Shown: positions 1-9,745 of the stretch, in pieces
How the letters are laid out: each line of letters opens with the position of its first letter
Numbering within the stretch: position 1 is the first letter of the stretch
NCBI GenBank assembly: GCA_027365445.1
Contig: DAHXNJ010000064.1
Span: 1-33,867, forward strand
Direction: 5' to 3'
Origin: Candidatus Saccharimonadota bacterium
GTDB lineage: Bacteria > Patescibacteriota > Saccharimonadia > Saccharimonadales > UBA4665
Length of the DNA: 33,867 nucleotides
The notes under the pieces: generated by a model
Told to the model about the DNA's origin: nothing
Databases searched by the model: none
What the model saw: the letters and a program-made list of their open reading frames with translations, nothing else
Program-made: the position numbers and the translations under genes

Positions 1-1030
1 CATCATCTAAAAATAGAATGACGTGCCCGGCATGGGATGCTTCGTTGACGATACGAATAAAGATATTTTCCAGATCACCTTGTTTTTTTGCATTTGAAAT
101 AATTGAGGAGGCATCAAGCTCTAAGATTTGATGGTAGGCTACTTTTTTAGTGGAACGTCCTTCAATTAATCGTTGGGCTAAGGCATAAACTCTTGAGGTC
201 TTACCGATACCGGTTGGTCCTATTAATGCGATCGCACCTGAGTTATTTGATAGTGCATTTTCAATTGAGATGACGTCGTTTGAATTAGTTAGCCAGCCAA
301 AATTAGAACCGTAGTTTAATATTTCGAGACTTAAATTTCGCGCAAAATGATTTAAAAAATTAGTAAAACCATATGACCAATCTCTACCTATGCCTCCATA
401 ATTTTGTTTTCGATAGTGGATTAAAGTTAGTATTCTGGCTAGCCAACTGGCTACTTCTTCTACGTCGTTAGTAGTTAGTTTTGCTTGAATTAGGTAATCG
501 TTAAGCGGTTGGGAGGTTAGTAATAAGCCAGCCGCTAAGTAACCAATTTCAATGGCTAGACTATTGTTGGCATCAGCTAGCTGGGCTGCTTTATTGAGAG
601 CTACTTCTAGGCTTTCCGGTTTATTATCTAGCATAGTTTCAATAACTTGGGGAGAAATGAAAAGATGGTTCGAATAAAAGTAGCATTGCCAATGGTTTGA
701 GATTCTATTCCAGACGGTCTTAGGATCATTATCTGTTTTATTAAGTCTAGCTAATAGCTCACCAGATAAACGACTAGTCAGGTCTTTGGTGGATTGTGGC
801 TTAAGGACTAATAATTCCCATTTGGTCCAACTGGCAAACATAAATAACAAAATAGAAAGAGCGACAAGTAAGTAGCCATAGTGAATTTTTGAAATTATAA
901 TAACGGCTAGACCAGAAACTAAAAACAGCGTAGCTAATAGGAATAAAAGGTCAACGAATTTAGGCCCTATTGCATGCCCAAGCCTTGCTTTGCGTGCCCG
1001 TTCGGAATTTAAGTCAATAACTGGTTTCAT
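1..1030 (-). CDS. AAA-family (Clp-ATPase-like) ATPase with N-terminal membrane segments, truncated by the window edge
   Basis: Own minus-strand translation from ATG at 1030: MKPVIDLNSERARKARLGHAIGPKFVDLLFLLATLFLVSGLAVIIISKIHYGYLLVALSILLFMF..., with Walker A 'ALIGPTGIGKTS' and Walker B-like 'HVILFLDD' at the edge. Absent from the ORF track because it is open-ended. Confidence 0.8.
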   Translation of the reverse strand, partial: MKPVIDLNSERARKARLGHAIGPKFVDLLFLLATLFLVSGLAVIIISKIHYGYLLVALSILLFMFASWTKWELLVLKPQSTKDLTSRLSGELLARLNKTDNDPKTVWNRISNHWQCYFYSNHLFISPQVIETMLDNKPESLEVALNKAAQLADANNSLAIEIGYLAAGLLLTSQPLNDYLIQAKLTTNDVEEVASWLARILTLIHYRKQNYGGIGRDWSYGFTNFLNHFARNLSLEILNYGSNFGWLTNSNDVISIENALSNNSGAIALIGPTGIGKTSRVYALAQRLIEGRSTKKVAYHQILELDASSIISNAKKQGDLENIFIRIVNEASHAGHVILFLDD

Positions 1031-1389
1031 TTTATAAATCCTAAGATAATCGTCAACAGGAATAAAGGAGGCAGTAATGGCCAAATAATTATTTGAACAA
1101 TTCCGATGATGCTAATAATAAGAGTAGTTACAAGGGCTGCTATAAGAACCAGGATTCTGACAAAAAAACCAACGATCCGACTGATGGCATTATCTAAACT
1201 CGCTTGAGCATGCGCTGAGATACCAACGCCAGGATTTGATACGATACGTTTCCATGGTTCGAATAGGGTCTTTAGTAAAATACTAACTGAGAATGTTTGA
1301 ACGTTACGGGATACCATTAGTGGCATTCTATTAATAGTTAGTTGCCATCCACGGCCGTACCACCAAGAAAAGAACGCTAATGCTAACAT
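1027..1389 (-). CDS. Small membrane protein, coupled (ATGA overlap) to the downstream AAA ATPase
   Basis: 120-aa ORF with hydrophobic C-terminal half. Its TGA overlaps the ATG of the ATPase gene (1027-1030). Confidence 0.75.
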   Translation of the reverse strand: MLALAFFSWWYGRGWQLTINRMPLMVSRNVQTFSVSILLKTLFEPWKRIVSNPGVGISAHAQASLDNAISRIVGFFVRILVLIAALVTTLIISIIGIVQIIIWPLLPPLFLLTIILGFIK

Positions 1390-1645
1390 GCTGTTATTGT
1401 AACATTTTGAATAAACTAGAGTTTATTTATCTATGTTTATCGATGGTTTTTTTGTAATTATGAAGAATAGTATGAAGGATGGGATTATGAGCTGATAGTC
1501 ATAACATCGGCTCTATATACATTTTGCCAAGAATATAATCATCTCAGTATTACCGCCAGAACTCTGATAGTTTAAATTTTTATCTTCTTTGAAATATGAT
1601 AGATAACAAGCTTTTAGTTTAGGTAGATAAGCTATTTTAAAAAAA

Positions 1646-1734
1646 TGGCGGAGGGAGAGGGATTTGAACCCTCGAGGGCTATTAACCCAACACGCTTTCC
1701 AAGCGTGCGCCATAGGCCACTAGGCGACCCCTCC
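1646..1734 (-). tRNA. tRNA-Ser(GGA), CCA encoded
   Basis: Minus strand GGAGGGGTCGCCTAGTGGCCTATGGCGCACGCTTGGAAAGCGTGTTGGGTTAATAGCCCTCGAGGGTTCAAATCCCTCTCCCTCCGCCA. Acceptor GGAGGGG/TCCCTCC, anticodon loop CTTGGAAAG, long variable arm, T-loop GGTTCAAATCC, 3' GCCA. Confidence 0.95.
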
Positions 1735-1827
1735 GCACCAGTTTTTTATTATACAGATACCTTCGACTAAATTACTACAATAAAACTTGCAGTAAAGCAA
1801 ACTTAGGAAGTAAACTGTTAGATAAGA

Positions 1828-2700
1828 ATGGCTTTAATTAATTTAGAAGACGTCAGCAAACTGTACGGCTTCGGCGATGCCACTACCCTGGCATTAGACG
1901 AAGTTAGCCTTAGTATTAATAAAGGCGAGTTTGTGGCGATCATGGGCCCGAGCGGTTGTGGCAAAAGTACGCTGCTTAATATTATGGGATTATTAGATCG
2001 TCCAACTCACGGGTCGTATAAGTTAAGTAACCGTTTAGTCGAAAGGTTAAGTCCTAGTCGAGCGGCTAAATTACGACGAGATACGATTGGTTTTATTTTC
2101 CAATCATATAATTTACTTCCGCGCTTGACGGTTTTAGAGAACGTTGCTTTACCGTTAGCCTATAAAGGTTATTCTCTGACTAGGAGATTAGAATTAGCTT
2201 CAAGTATGCTAGAACGTGTTGGAATGCAAAATCGTGAATACTTTTATCCTTCCCAGTTATCTGGTGGTCAAATTCAATGTGCTGCTATTGCAAGAGCTTT
2301 AGTTAATGATCCAACTATTATTATTGCCGATGAGCCAACCGGTAATTTAGATAGTAATGGTAGTCGGTTGGTAATGGAGCTTCTAAGTGAAATACATAAA
2401 ATGGGCAATACGGTTATATTTGTCACTCATAATCCAGAACTTACAAGATATGCCACAAGAGTTGTTTATATGCACGATGGTTTAGTAGTTCAAGATGAAA
2501 CCTCTGATCTTGGACAGGTTGCTAAAACAGCTAGAAGAAATCTATATTCAGTGCCACGAAAATCAGTTGAAGATGATTTGGCTGGAGTTTCGCTTTTAAT
2601 GAAGGTAATGCCAGAAGATGATAAAAAAGATGAATTAGCGGAAGAGAAACCAAAATCTAAAAGAAGAAAAAGAGGCACTACTATTAGGAGACGGTCATGA
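1828..2700 (+). CDS. MacB/LolD-type ABC transporter ATP-binding protein
   Basis: Walker A GPSGCGKST, signature LSGGQ, Walker B IIIADEPT, H-loop VTHN. Stop overlaps start of the permease. Confidence 0.95.
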   Translation: MALINLEDVSKLYGFGDATTLALDEVSLSINKGEFVAIMGPSGCGKSTLLNIMGLLDRPTHGSYKLSNRLVERLSPSRAAKLRRDTIGFIFQSYNLLPRLTVLENVALPLAYKGYSLTRRLELASSMLERVGMQNREYFYPSQLSGGQIQCAAIARALVNDPTIIIADEPTGNLDSNGSRLVMELLSEIHKMGNTVIFVTHNPELTRYATRVVYMHDGLVVQDETSDLGQVAKTARRNLYSVPRKSVEDDLAGVSLLMKVMPEDDKKDELAEEKPKSKRRKRGTTIRRRS

Positions 2701-3905
2701 GTTTTAGCCCCGGTCATATTAAGGGGGCTATTGTGACGATGAGAGCCAACCGTTGGCGTAGCTTGCTTACCATGTTTGGAATTATTGTTGGAGTAGCCAG
2801 TGTAATAGTCATAATTGGTATAAGTCAAGGAGTTAAGCGTGATATAACCAATCAGGTTAATTCTTACTCTAAAAATGTAATAACTGTTAGTTCTAGAGCG
2901 GCGAGTGTATCAAGTTTTGGGTTTTCTACTGTGCCGGCCGTTTCGACCTTAACTAACCAAGATGTAAAGGCCTTAGCTCATTTAAAAGGCATTAGAGCAA
3001 GTGTTCCTCTTTATTTATTATCTGGCGTAGCTACGGGCGATCGAAGCTATCCTTCGGGCGTAGTAATCGCAACTAACCAAAATTTGCCACTAGTTCTTAA
3101 TCAGTCTTTGGCCTATGGTGCTTTTTTTAATGATCAGAATTCTAATGGCTTTAGTGCTGTATTAGGTAATAATGCCGCGCGAGCCTTATTTAAAGGCTCA
3201 ATTCCTCTTGGTTATAGTTTTACTTGGGGTGGTCAACAATTTGTAGTCGATGGTGTGTTAAATAAGTTCAATGTTACGCCGTTTTCTAATAATACTATAT
3301 ATAATGACGCTATTTTTATTCCAGATATAGTAGCATCACAGTTTAATCACGGATCAAGCTCAGTATTTCAAATTTTAGTAAAAGCTAAAAGTTCAGCTCA
3401 ATTACCTTCTCTAGCAAAGCAAATATCTTTAACATTACTTCGAACTCATTCTGGTCAACATAATTTTTCTGTTTTACTACCTAGTCAGATTGCTTCTAAT
3501 AGTACAGGGATATTAGGGTTGTTAACTGAGTTAACGATTGGTATAGCTGTTATATCTCTATTTGTAGGTGGTGTTGGGATAATGAATGTAATGTTAGTCT
3601 CAGTAACCGAAAGAATGCATGAAATTGGCATCAGGAAAGCAGTAGGTGCAAGTAATCGACAGATATTGATGCAGTTTTTAATTGAGTCTACAACGGTTAG
3701 CGTGGCCGGTGGTCTAATCGGTATTATATTAGCATTGTTAGTTGATGTAGGGCTTAGAGACACTACTAACCTATCACCTGTTATAAGTTGGCAAGTAGTA
3801 CTGATTTCGGCTTTAATTTCGATAATGATTGGCATAGTTTTTGGTTCTGTGCCTGCCTTTAGAGCTTCTAAAAAAGAACCAATTGATGCACTTAGAAATG
3901 ACTAA
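2697..3905 (+). CDS. MacB-like ABC transporter permease (FtsX-type domain)
   Basis: N-terminal MANRWRSLLTMFGIIVGVASVI pattern and C-terminal GGVGIMNVMLVSVTERMHEIGIRKAVGAS motif; ATGA overlap with the ATPase. Confidence 0.95.
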   Translation: MSFSPGHIKGAIVTMRANRWRSLLTMFGIIVGVASVIVIIGISQGVKRDITNQVNSYSKNVITVSSRAASVSSFGFSTVPAVSTLTNQDVKALAHLKGIRASVPLYLLSGVATGDRSYPSGVVIATNQNLPLVLNQSLAYGAFFNDQNSNGFSAVLGNNAARALFKGSIPLGYSFTWGGQQFVVDGVLNKFNVTPFSNNTIYNDAIFIPDIVASQFNHGSSSVFQILVKAKSSAQLPSLAKQISLTLLRTHSGQHNFSVLLPSQIASNSTGILGLLTELTIGIAVISLFVGGVGIMNVMLVSVTERMHEIGIRKAVGASNRQILMQFLIESTTVSVAGGLIGIILALLVDVGLRDTTNLSPVISWQVVLISALISIMIGIVFGSVPAFRASKKEPIDALRND

Positions 3906-4045
3906 TTGTTAGCTAGCTTATTATTGAGCAATGCTATATTAAAAGCTTTTATTAAAGTGTAGATAAAATACTTGGAAGAACGTTTCTTAATGAACTTAAT
4001 GTCTTATATTCTTTCTTTTATCTTATCAAAGGGGCCTATTTTATG

Positions 4046-5212
4046 TTATTCAGCGCAACTACCACTACCAACTGGCTGATTACTGGTCGAGGCATTATTT
4101 ATTATCTTTACTATTGGTTGGCTAACTAAGGCATAGCCGACTTGGTTATATTCAGTTGATTGAGCAAAGACAACCCCAATTACAGTACCATTGGTCGTAA
4201 TAAGAGGACCACCGGAATTACCGGGGATAATATTAGCCTCTATTTCATATATTTTTCGATTAGTAGTTCCTTGTGCGTAGATATTGCTACCGGTTGCGTT
4301 AAATTCATTCATAACGACTGCTGGATCTGCTTTAAATCCACCTCCTCCTGGATAGCCTAATGCACCGGCATTGGTATTGTTGGAGGCAATAGAACTGCTA
4401 ACATTTAATGGTTTACCGGCTAGATTAGAGACTCTTAGTAAGGCAAAGTCCAAGTTTGGATTAAAGTATATGACGGAAGCTATGTGGTTACCATTTGCAT
4501 CTTCAACGTAAGGTTGGGCGATACCGGCAACAACATGAGCGTTGGTTGCCACTATTCCCTTTTTGACTACAAACCCAGAGCCTTCAACGATGCCACCACA
4601 ACCATTGCCAACTATTTTAACGACCGATGGGCGATCTTTATTGATGGCATATGCAAGGGTGCTTATGGGCGGTAATTTAACAGCATTTGGAGGAGCTGGT
4701 TCGTTGCCGTTAAAGACTCTAGGAAATCCGTTTGGATCTACTAAGTGGCTTAAATCAGCAATAATATTAGGTGCTGGTGGTAGATGACGGTCCAAGGCAG
4801 CGATAATCTTAGAAGATTTTAGTTCATTTTGAAATGATACATAAGGTAGTGTCCTTAAAATTGATGCTCCTAGCCAAACTCCAATTAAAACAGAGACGAC
4901 ACTAATTAAAGAGCCTAATAGGTTGTCAAATTTATTAAGCTTAAATCTAACAACTTTATGTTTTAAAAAGATACCAAAGTATTCACCGACTGTTAGTAGG
5001 ATAAATGCCATACCTAAGGTGGTTGCCAATGTTATTAGCGAACGAGCTAACTGTGTATGACCTAATGCAACGGTATATGGTTCAATTAAGGCACCTATTA
5101 GTAAGCCGCCAAAAAAACCAATTGTAGAAAGAGCTTGTTGGACAAAGCCGATTTCTTTACCGCGAATTACGGCACTTATAAGCAGGATGATAATTATTAT
5201 GTCTAAAATCAT
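4046..5212 (-). CDS. CvpA-domain membrane trypsin-like serine protease (MarP-like architecture)
   Basis: N-terminal multi-TM CvpA-like region; trypsin-fold motifs TNAHVVAG, NLDFALLRV, IIPGNSGGPLI. Confidence 0.9.
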   Translation of the reverse strand: MILDIIIIILLISAVIRGKEIGFVQQALSTIGFFGGLLIGALIEPYTVALGHTQLARSLITLATTLGMAFILLTVGEYFGIFLKHKVVRFKLNKFDNLLGSLISVVSVLIGVWLGASILRTLPYVSFQNELKSSKIIAALDRHLPPAPNIIADLSHLVDPNGFPRVFNGNEPAPPNAVKLPPISTLAYAINKDRPSVVKIVGNGCGGIVEGSGFVVKKGIVATNAHVVAGIAQPYVEDANGNHIASVIYFNPNLDFALLRVSNLAGKPLNVSSSIASNNTNAGALGYPGGGGFKADPAVVMNEFNATGSNIYAQGTTNRKIYEIEANIIPGNSGGPLITTNGTVIGVVFAQSTEYNQVGYALVSQPIVKIINNASTSNQPVGSGSCAE

Positions 5213-5268
5213 AAGTTTATAGATTAGCTACTATAGTTATTTTTGCTTCTTCCCTTTAAATTAATCTG

Positions 5269-6687
5269 CTAATTAAGTTTATCAGAAACGGTATCATTCA
5301 ATATAGTTATAGCTGGCCCTTGACTGCCTGATTTATATATACGAAGATCATCGTTATTTGTTTGCCAGCTATTTAAGATTGGCTGTAATAGGTGCCATGA
5401 AGTTAAGATTTCTTTTTTGGTTGCAAATAAAAGTTTATCTCCACGAATAGCGTCGACCAAAACTCTTTCATAAGCATCGTGACTATCGTCAAAATCTTGA
5501 CTGTAACTAAAATTCATTTTCACTGTTCTTAAGTTATGAATAAAGCCCGGCTGTTCAATTATTAAATTAATATCTATACCTTCGTCTGGCTGAATTCTAA
5601 AGGTCAGTATATTAGGGTTAGAATCGCCAAAATAAACTTGAATGATGGTTGCTTTCTCGTCTAGTGACTTACCGGTAGTTAGTTGAAATATACAATTTTT
5701 CCATGTTGGATTGTTGCTTTTCAGTATCATGGATACAAAAGTTTCAGTTGCTGAATGAGGGTTATTTACCTCTTCCTTATAACTGTCATATTGTCCTCTT
5801 ATTACTGAATTTAAGACTTCTTCTCTAACGGTCTGCGGTATAAGCGAAGCTAAAAATTCGTATTTCTTAGAATGAACTTCATCACTGGTTAGTTCTTGAG
5901 GCATATCCATAGCCGTAAGGGCAAGAAGCTGCATAAGATGACTTTGAATTAAGTCTCTCATTGCCCCTACGTTTTCATAAAAGTTGACTCTATTCTCAAT
6001 TCCTATTTTTTCTTTGGCTATTACGTGTATGCGACTAATGTGTTTAGCATCCCATTGGCTAGAAAAGACAGGATTATGTCTTCTGAATTTTAAAATGTTT
6101 TGAGCTGTTTCTTTGGCTAGATAGTGATCAATTCTAAAAATTTGCTCTTCACTAAATACTTTTTCAGTTTCGTTTATAAGCTCTTCAGCAGAGGTAATAT
6201 CGTAACCAAATGGCTTTTCAACTAATAATCTAGTTACTGCTTTTTGGTGTTCGCAGCTGGAATTCAAACCGTGTTTTCCTAAACTAGTGATGATTGGACC
6301 ATAAACTTGTGGGGGTATCGATAAATAAAACAGACGATCCATGCACTTGCCTGCTGCTTGTTCTATTGAAGATAGATAATGGGATAAATTAATATAGTCT
6401 TCGTCTACTAATGGATCGAGCTTAAACATTTCTAGCCACGAACTTAGCTTATGGATAATGTCAGGATCGCAAACGTTATTTTCTTCGCTAACGCATAAAT
6501 TCACCGTATCTAAAATCTCATCTTTGGATACTTCGCGGCGACTAATTCCTATTATTTTGGTCCCTTCAGGCAGTAGGTTGTCTTTGCAGAGTCGGTAAAT
6601 TGCCGGGAGTACTTTCCTTTTAGCCAGATCTCCGGTTATGCCGAATATAATTAAGATTGAACTTTCTAATTTTGGATTTTGAGACAT
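5269..6687 (-). CDS. zwf: Glucose-6-phosphate dehydrogenase
   Basis: IIFGITGDLAKRKVLPAIYRL nucleotide-binding motif; RIDHYLAKETAQNIL active-site motif; adjacent to gnd and pgl. Confidence 0.96.
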   Translation of the reverse strand: MSQNPKLESSILIIFGITGDLAKRKVLPAIYRLCKDNLLPEGTKIIGISRREVSKDEILDTVNLCVSEENNVCDPDIIHKLSSWLEMFKLDPLVDEDYINLSHYLSSIEQAAGKCMDRLFYLSIPPQVYGPIITSLGKHGLNSSCEHQKAVTRLLVEKPFGYDITSAEELINETEKVFSEEQIFRIDHYLAKETAQNILKFRRHNPVFSSQWDAKHISRIHVIAKEKIGIENRVNFYENVGAMRDLIQSHLMQLLALTAMDMPQELTSDEVHSKKYEFLASLIPQTVREEVLNSVIRGQYDSYKEEVNNPHSATETFVSMILKSNNPTWKNCIFQLTTGKSLDEKATIIQVYFGDSNPNILTFRIQPDEGIDINLIIEQPGFIHNLRTVKMNFSYSQDFDDSHDAYERVLVDAIRGDKLLFATKKEILTSWHLLQPILNSWQTNNDDLRIYKSGSQGPAITILNDTVSDKLN

Positions 6688-6693
6688 TTTAGA

Positions 6694-7605
6694 TTAATCG
6701 TCCTTATTAAAAGCGTGGCCACCAAATTTATTACGCATTGCTGATAGGAGTTTTGTAGCAAAGTTAGTCTCACCAGCTTGGGAGGCTATGCGTACATCGA
6801 GAGCTGCTTTAATAGAAGGCATTTTTATTCCTTGATCTGCTGCGGCTTCCAGGGTCCATCTAGCTTCACCATTTTCTGCTACATAACCATTTATGCCATT
6901 TAGCTCAGGATTCTCTTTTAAAGCGTCTCGACATAACTGATTAAGCCATGATGTAATAACGCTATGATGTTGCCAAACTTCACCGGCATCGCCAAGATTA
7001 ATGTTCTTATAAGGCCCTTCTTTAAGCATTCTATATCCTTCGGCTAGACTTTCCATCATGCCATACTCTATGGCGTTATGGACCATTTTAACGAAGTGTC
7101 CGCTACCGCTAGGGCCAAAATAGGCATATCCACCTTCTGGTTGAGCTAAGCATTTTAGAGCGGGTTCAACTTGATCAAAAGCTTCTTTATTGTTAGCACC
7201 TGCCATCATTGAAAAGCCGTTATCGTAGCCCCAGACTCCTCCACTAACGCCGACATCTACTAAATAGTGACCCTGTTCTTCTACGCGTTGGCTTAATTTT
7301 TTAGTTAATCTGAAGTCTGAATTTCCACCATCTATTAGGATGCTATTTTTAGGTAATAATTTAAACCATTCATCAACTTGTTCATCGACAACATTAGCAG
7401 GAAGCATTAACCATAAGATTATTCTTTCATTATTAAAAGCTGCTATGACTGCTTCTTTTGTATCAGCTTTAATGGCTCCAAAAGTAACTGCCTCGTCAAT
7501 TTTTTCTACTGAGCGGTTATGGGCAATAACTTCTATGTTTGCGTCACACAGTTTATTGGCTATCTGCATACCCATTCTACCTAGACCATGGATGGCTATT
7601 TTCAT
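6694..7605 (-). CDS. gnd: 6-phosphogluconate dehydrogenase, decarboxylating (short type)
   Basis: MKIAIHGLGRMGMQIA Rossmann motif; ILIDGGNSDFRLTKK; DVGVSGGVWGYDNGFSMMAG; GHFVKMVHNAIEYGMM. Confidence 0.95.
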   Translation of the reverse strand: MKIAIHGLGRMGMQIANKLCDANIEVIAHNRSVEKIDEAVTFGAIKADTKEAVIAAFNNERIILWLMLPANVVDEQVDEWFKLLPKNSILIDGGNSDFRLTKKLSQRVEEQGHYLVDVGVSGGVWGYDNGFSMMAGANNKEAFDQVEPALKCLAQPEGGYAYFGPSGSGHFVKMVHNAIEYGMMESLAEGYRMLKEGPYKNINLGDAGEVWQHHSVITSWLNQLCRDALKENPELNGINGYVAENGEARWTLEAAADQGIKMPSIKAALDVRIASQAGETNFATKLLSAMRNKFGGHAFNKDD

Positions 7606-8276
7606 TGTTTCCCCTCTATCTGATCGTTGTATATATACGATTCGCTAATTTGTTTTATTATTTGGGCTGGTTGTTCGCTTAATGTTAAGTCTTGATTTAT
7701 TAAGCGTTCAAGTTGAACTTTCTTCTCTTCTCCGGTTGCAATTAAGAAAGCGGTAGTTAATTTTCTAAAAGTATTGAAGGTTATAGTAATTCGCGTAAAT
7801 GGAGTTGCCTCATAGCCAATGACAAGTTCGTTTGTCTCCTGGGTGGCAATCGAGCCAGGCAAAATACCGGCGATATGACCATCACTACCCATGCCAAATT
7901 GACCAATAATAGACATTGACTCATCGATGGAGCTCATTAATTCTTGCTTGAATTTAGCTAATGTAATTTCAAGATTATTAGAATCTGGTGTTAATACTTC
8001 AATCAACTTAGCGTTCTTAGCATCGAATCCAGCGTTCATTAATTGAGCCCAGTTGGAGTTTGGATGATTATATGCTCCATATCTTTCGTCAACTAAGGAT
8101 ATAGTTAAGTTTGATGATAGTTCGCTGTCTATTCTTTCCATAATTTCAACGGAAAGTTTAATGTTACTTCCTCCAGACACTAACCAAAGGGTAGGTCCTA
8201 AGTAAAGTGCGCTTTTGAGTTTAGAAGCTATTGGACTAATGGCAATCTCGGCAATACCTATTTTATATACCTGCAT
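7602..8276 (-). CDS. pgl: 6-phosphogluconolactonase
   Basis: LWLVSGGSNIKL, LVDERYGAYNHPNSN, FGMGSDGHIAGILPGS motifs; 4-nt overlap with gnd. Confidence 0.9.
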   Translation of the reverse strand: MQVYKIGIAEIAISPIASKLKSALYLGPTLWLVSGGSNIKLSVEIMERIDSELSSNLTISLVDERYGAYNHPNSNWAQLMNAGFDAKNAKLIEVLTPDSNNLEITLAKFKQELMSSIDESMSIIGQFGMGSDGHIAGILPGSIATQETNELVIGYEATPFTRITITFNTFRKLTTAFLIATGEEKKVQLERLINQDLTLSEQPAQIIKQISESYIYNDQIEGKQ

Positions 8277-8333
8277 ATTTACTACTATACCTTTAAAACT
8301 GAGATTACGGCTAGATTTTAACTGATATAAATT

Positions 8334-8375
8334 AAAAAACCTATCACTTAGATTATAAGACGATAGGTTTTTTTT
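8334..8375 (-). terminator. Intrinsic terminator downstream of the RRM gene (sequence symmetric, potentially bidirectional)
   Basis: AAAAAACCTATC-(15-16 nt)-GATAGGTTTTTTTT stem with A/T tracts on both sides. Confidence 0.85.
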
Positions 8376-8392
8376 CGCAAAAGTAGGTTTAT

Positions 8393-8653
8393 TTACGAGC
8401 GAGGAACTTGAGGACGAGCTTCGCTTACAGCGATTGCACGACCCTTTAAATCTTTGCCGTTAAGCTGGTCGATGGCAGCCTTAGCTTCATCGTCATTGCT
8501 CATTTCTACAAAACCAAAGCCTTTGCTTCGGTTAGTGTCACGATCGACAATTACTTTTGCAGATACGACTGTTCCTGCTTCGCTAAAAAAGCTAGCTAGG
8601 TCGTCGTCAGTGGCAGTCCAAGCCAATGAGCCGACAAATAGTTTATTTGCCAT
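8393..8653 (-). CDS. RRM-domain RNA-binding protein (cold-inducible Rbp type)
   Basis: RNP2 KLFVGSLAW and RNP1 KGFGFVEM in an 86-aa protein. Confidence 0.95.
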   Translation of the reverse strand: MANKLFVGSLAWTATDDDLASFFSEAGTVVSAKVIVDRDTNRSKGFGFVEMSNDDEAKAAIDQLNGKDLKGRAIAVSEARPQVPRS

Positions 8654-8720
8654 AATAAAATTTTTACCTCTTTCTTCGCCTTGAGGTAAGTCGCACTACT
8701 GTCGCTTAGCTGCACCTCAT
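8654..8720 (-). promoter_or_regulatory. Candidate RNA leader that sequesters the Shine-Dalgarno of the RRM gene
   Basis: On the minus transcript GAGGT (8718-8714), TTACCTC (complement of 8689-8683) and GAGGTAA (complement of 8670-8664) can pair in two mutually exclusive ways. Confidence 0.45.
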
Positions 8721-8881
8721 TATCCGAAAACTTAATGTTAATACTATCTAGAACTTCTCTAATACAGATTTACTAGCAGCTTCTTCTAGTGTGGCATTAT
8801 TGTTGCATAAACGCATATGTTTTGCAAGCACATGCGTTTAGAATCCAATAAATATCTAAAAAGTTAATAAATATTAGCTAA

Positions 8882-9601
8882 TTAACTGGGTAAATCAATG
8901 CGCATAAAACCTTCAGCTAGTTTATAGCCGGCCTTTTTGCCACTTAATATAGCCATGCTATGAAATCTTTCTTGTGTTGTCTTAAAGTCTTTTATTTGGC
9001 TAGCGTGCGATTTTAATGCTTGCATTTTATTGTCGAAAGTTTCGGTTATATCTTCATAGTAATTTTGCTCATCAAAATTTGTTAATAAGAGGGTCTTTAC
9101 TTTATGGGGCTTCAATCCCTGCTCGTAAAGGTCTGGAAACGTTAGGTGGTCTCTTGCCAATGGGAAAACAGCATCAAGAGTTGCTTGTCCGGCGGCTCGA
9201 TGATCAGGGTGATTAACAAAACTTCTGGTTTTTGAATAGATGACGCTTGGATCCATCGTTATTACCACGTCTGGTTTTAGGCGTCTAATCTCTTTAACAA
9301 TTTGTTTTTTTAGATCCATTGTTATTTCTAATGCTCCATCAGGGTAATTTAAAAAAGTTACTCCCTTACCGCCAAGGGACAAAAGAGCGGCTCGTTGCTC
9401 CTCTTGGCGTATTTTTATTAGCTCTTCGCTAGATATGTTTTGGTCATCAGTTCCTTTACTACCATCAGTCAATAAAAGGTAGTATATTTCTGCTCCTGCT
9501 TCGGCATATTTAGCCATAGTTGCCGATGAGCTAAAGTCTAAATCGTCTGGGTGGGCAGCAACTCCTAATACTATTTTTGGATTTAATTGATCAAACTGCA
9601 T
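8882..9601 (-). CDS. PIG-L/LmbE family deacetylase
   Basis: GVAAHPDDLDFSSSATMAKYAEAGAEIYYLLLTDGSKGT; VNHPDHRAAGQATLDAV metal-site motifs. Confidence 0.93.
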   Translation of the reverse strand: MQFDQLNPKIVLGVAAHPDDLDFSSSATMAKYAEAGAEIYYLLLTDGSKGTDDQNISSEELIKIRQEEQRAALLSLGGKGVTFLNYPDGALEITMDLKKQIVKEIRRLKPDVVITMDPSVIYSKTRSFVNHPDHRAAGQATLDAVFPLARDHLTFPDLYEQGLKPHKVKTLLLTNFDEQNYYEDITETFDNKMQALKSHASQIKDFKTTQERFHSMAILSGKKAGYKLAEGFMRIDLPS

Positions 9602-9745
9602 ATAAACCTCGTTTAGAATATATTAAACTTATTATAGCTATACTTATTGTTTAATTTGGGTCGTATATAATTTAAGTTATGATTTGGGCGAAAACTTAAA
9701 TAAATATTTGATCGTAGCCATAAATATAGCAGGCAAATTATTTTT

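Noticed and set aside
1513-1713. 66-aa minus-strand ORF (MAHAWKACWVN...)
   Set aside because: Reads through the antisense of tRNA-Ser sequence; its N-terminal codons are tRNA bases. Spurious.
2490-2828. 112-aa ORF antisense to the MacB ATPase/permease junction
   Set aside because: Fully overlaps two strongly supported genes; low-complexity translation with no domain.
3485-3835. 116-aa ORF antisense to the MacB permease
   Set aside because: Mirror of a conserved hydrophobic coding region; no SD or domain.
4160-4787. Plus-strand ORFs 4160-4360, 4484-4675, 4542-4787
   Set aside because: Antisense to the CvpA-trypsin protease; overlap each other in different frames.
7340-7648. 102-aa plus ORF within gnd
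   Set aside because: Antisense to highly conserved gnd codons.
8454-8684. 76-aa plus ORF over the RRM gene
   Set aside because: Antisense to RNP motifs; no independent evidence.
8809-8839. Strong hairpin AAACGCATATG...CACATGCGTTT downstream of the PIG-L gene
   Set aside because: Probably a transcription end/processing hairpin; lacks a U-tract and has no further evidence, so not called as a terminator or novel element.
9016-9216. 66-aa plus ORF antisense to the PIG-L gene
   Set aside because: Overlaps a conserved coding region on the other strand; no domain.
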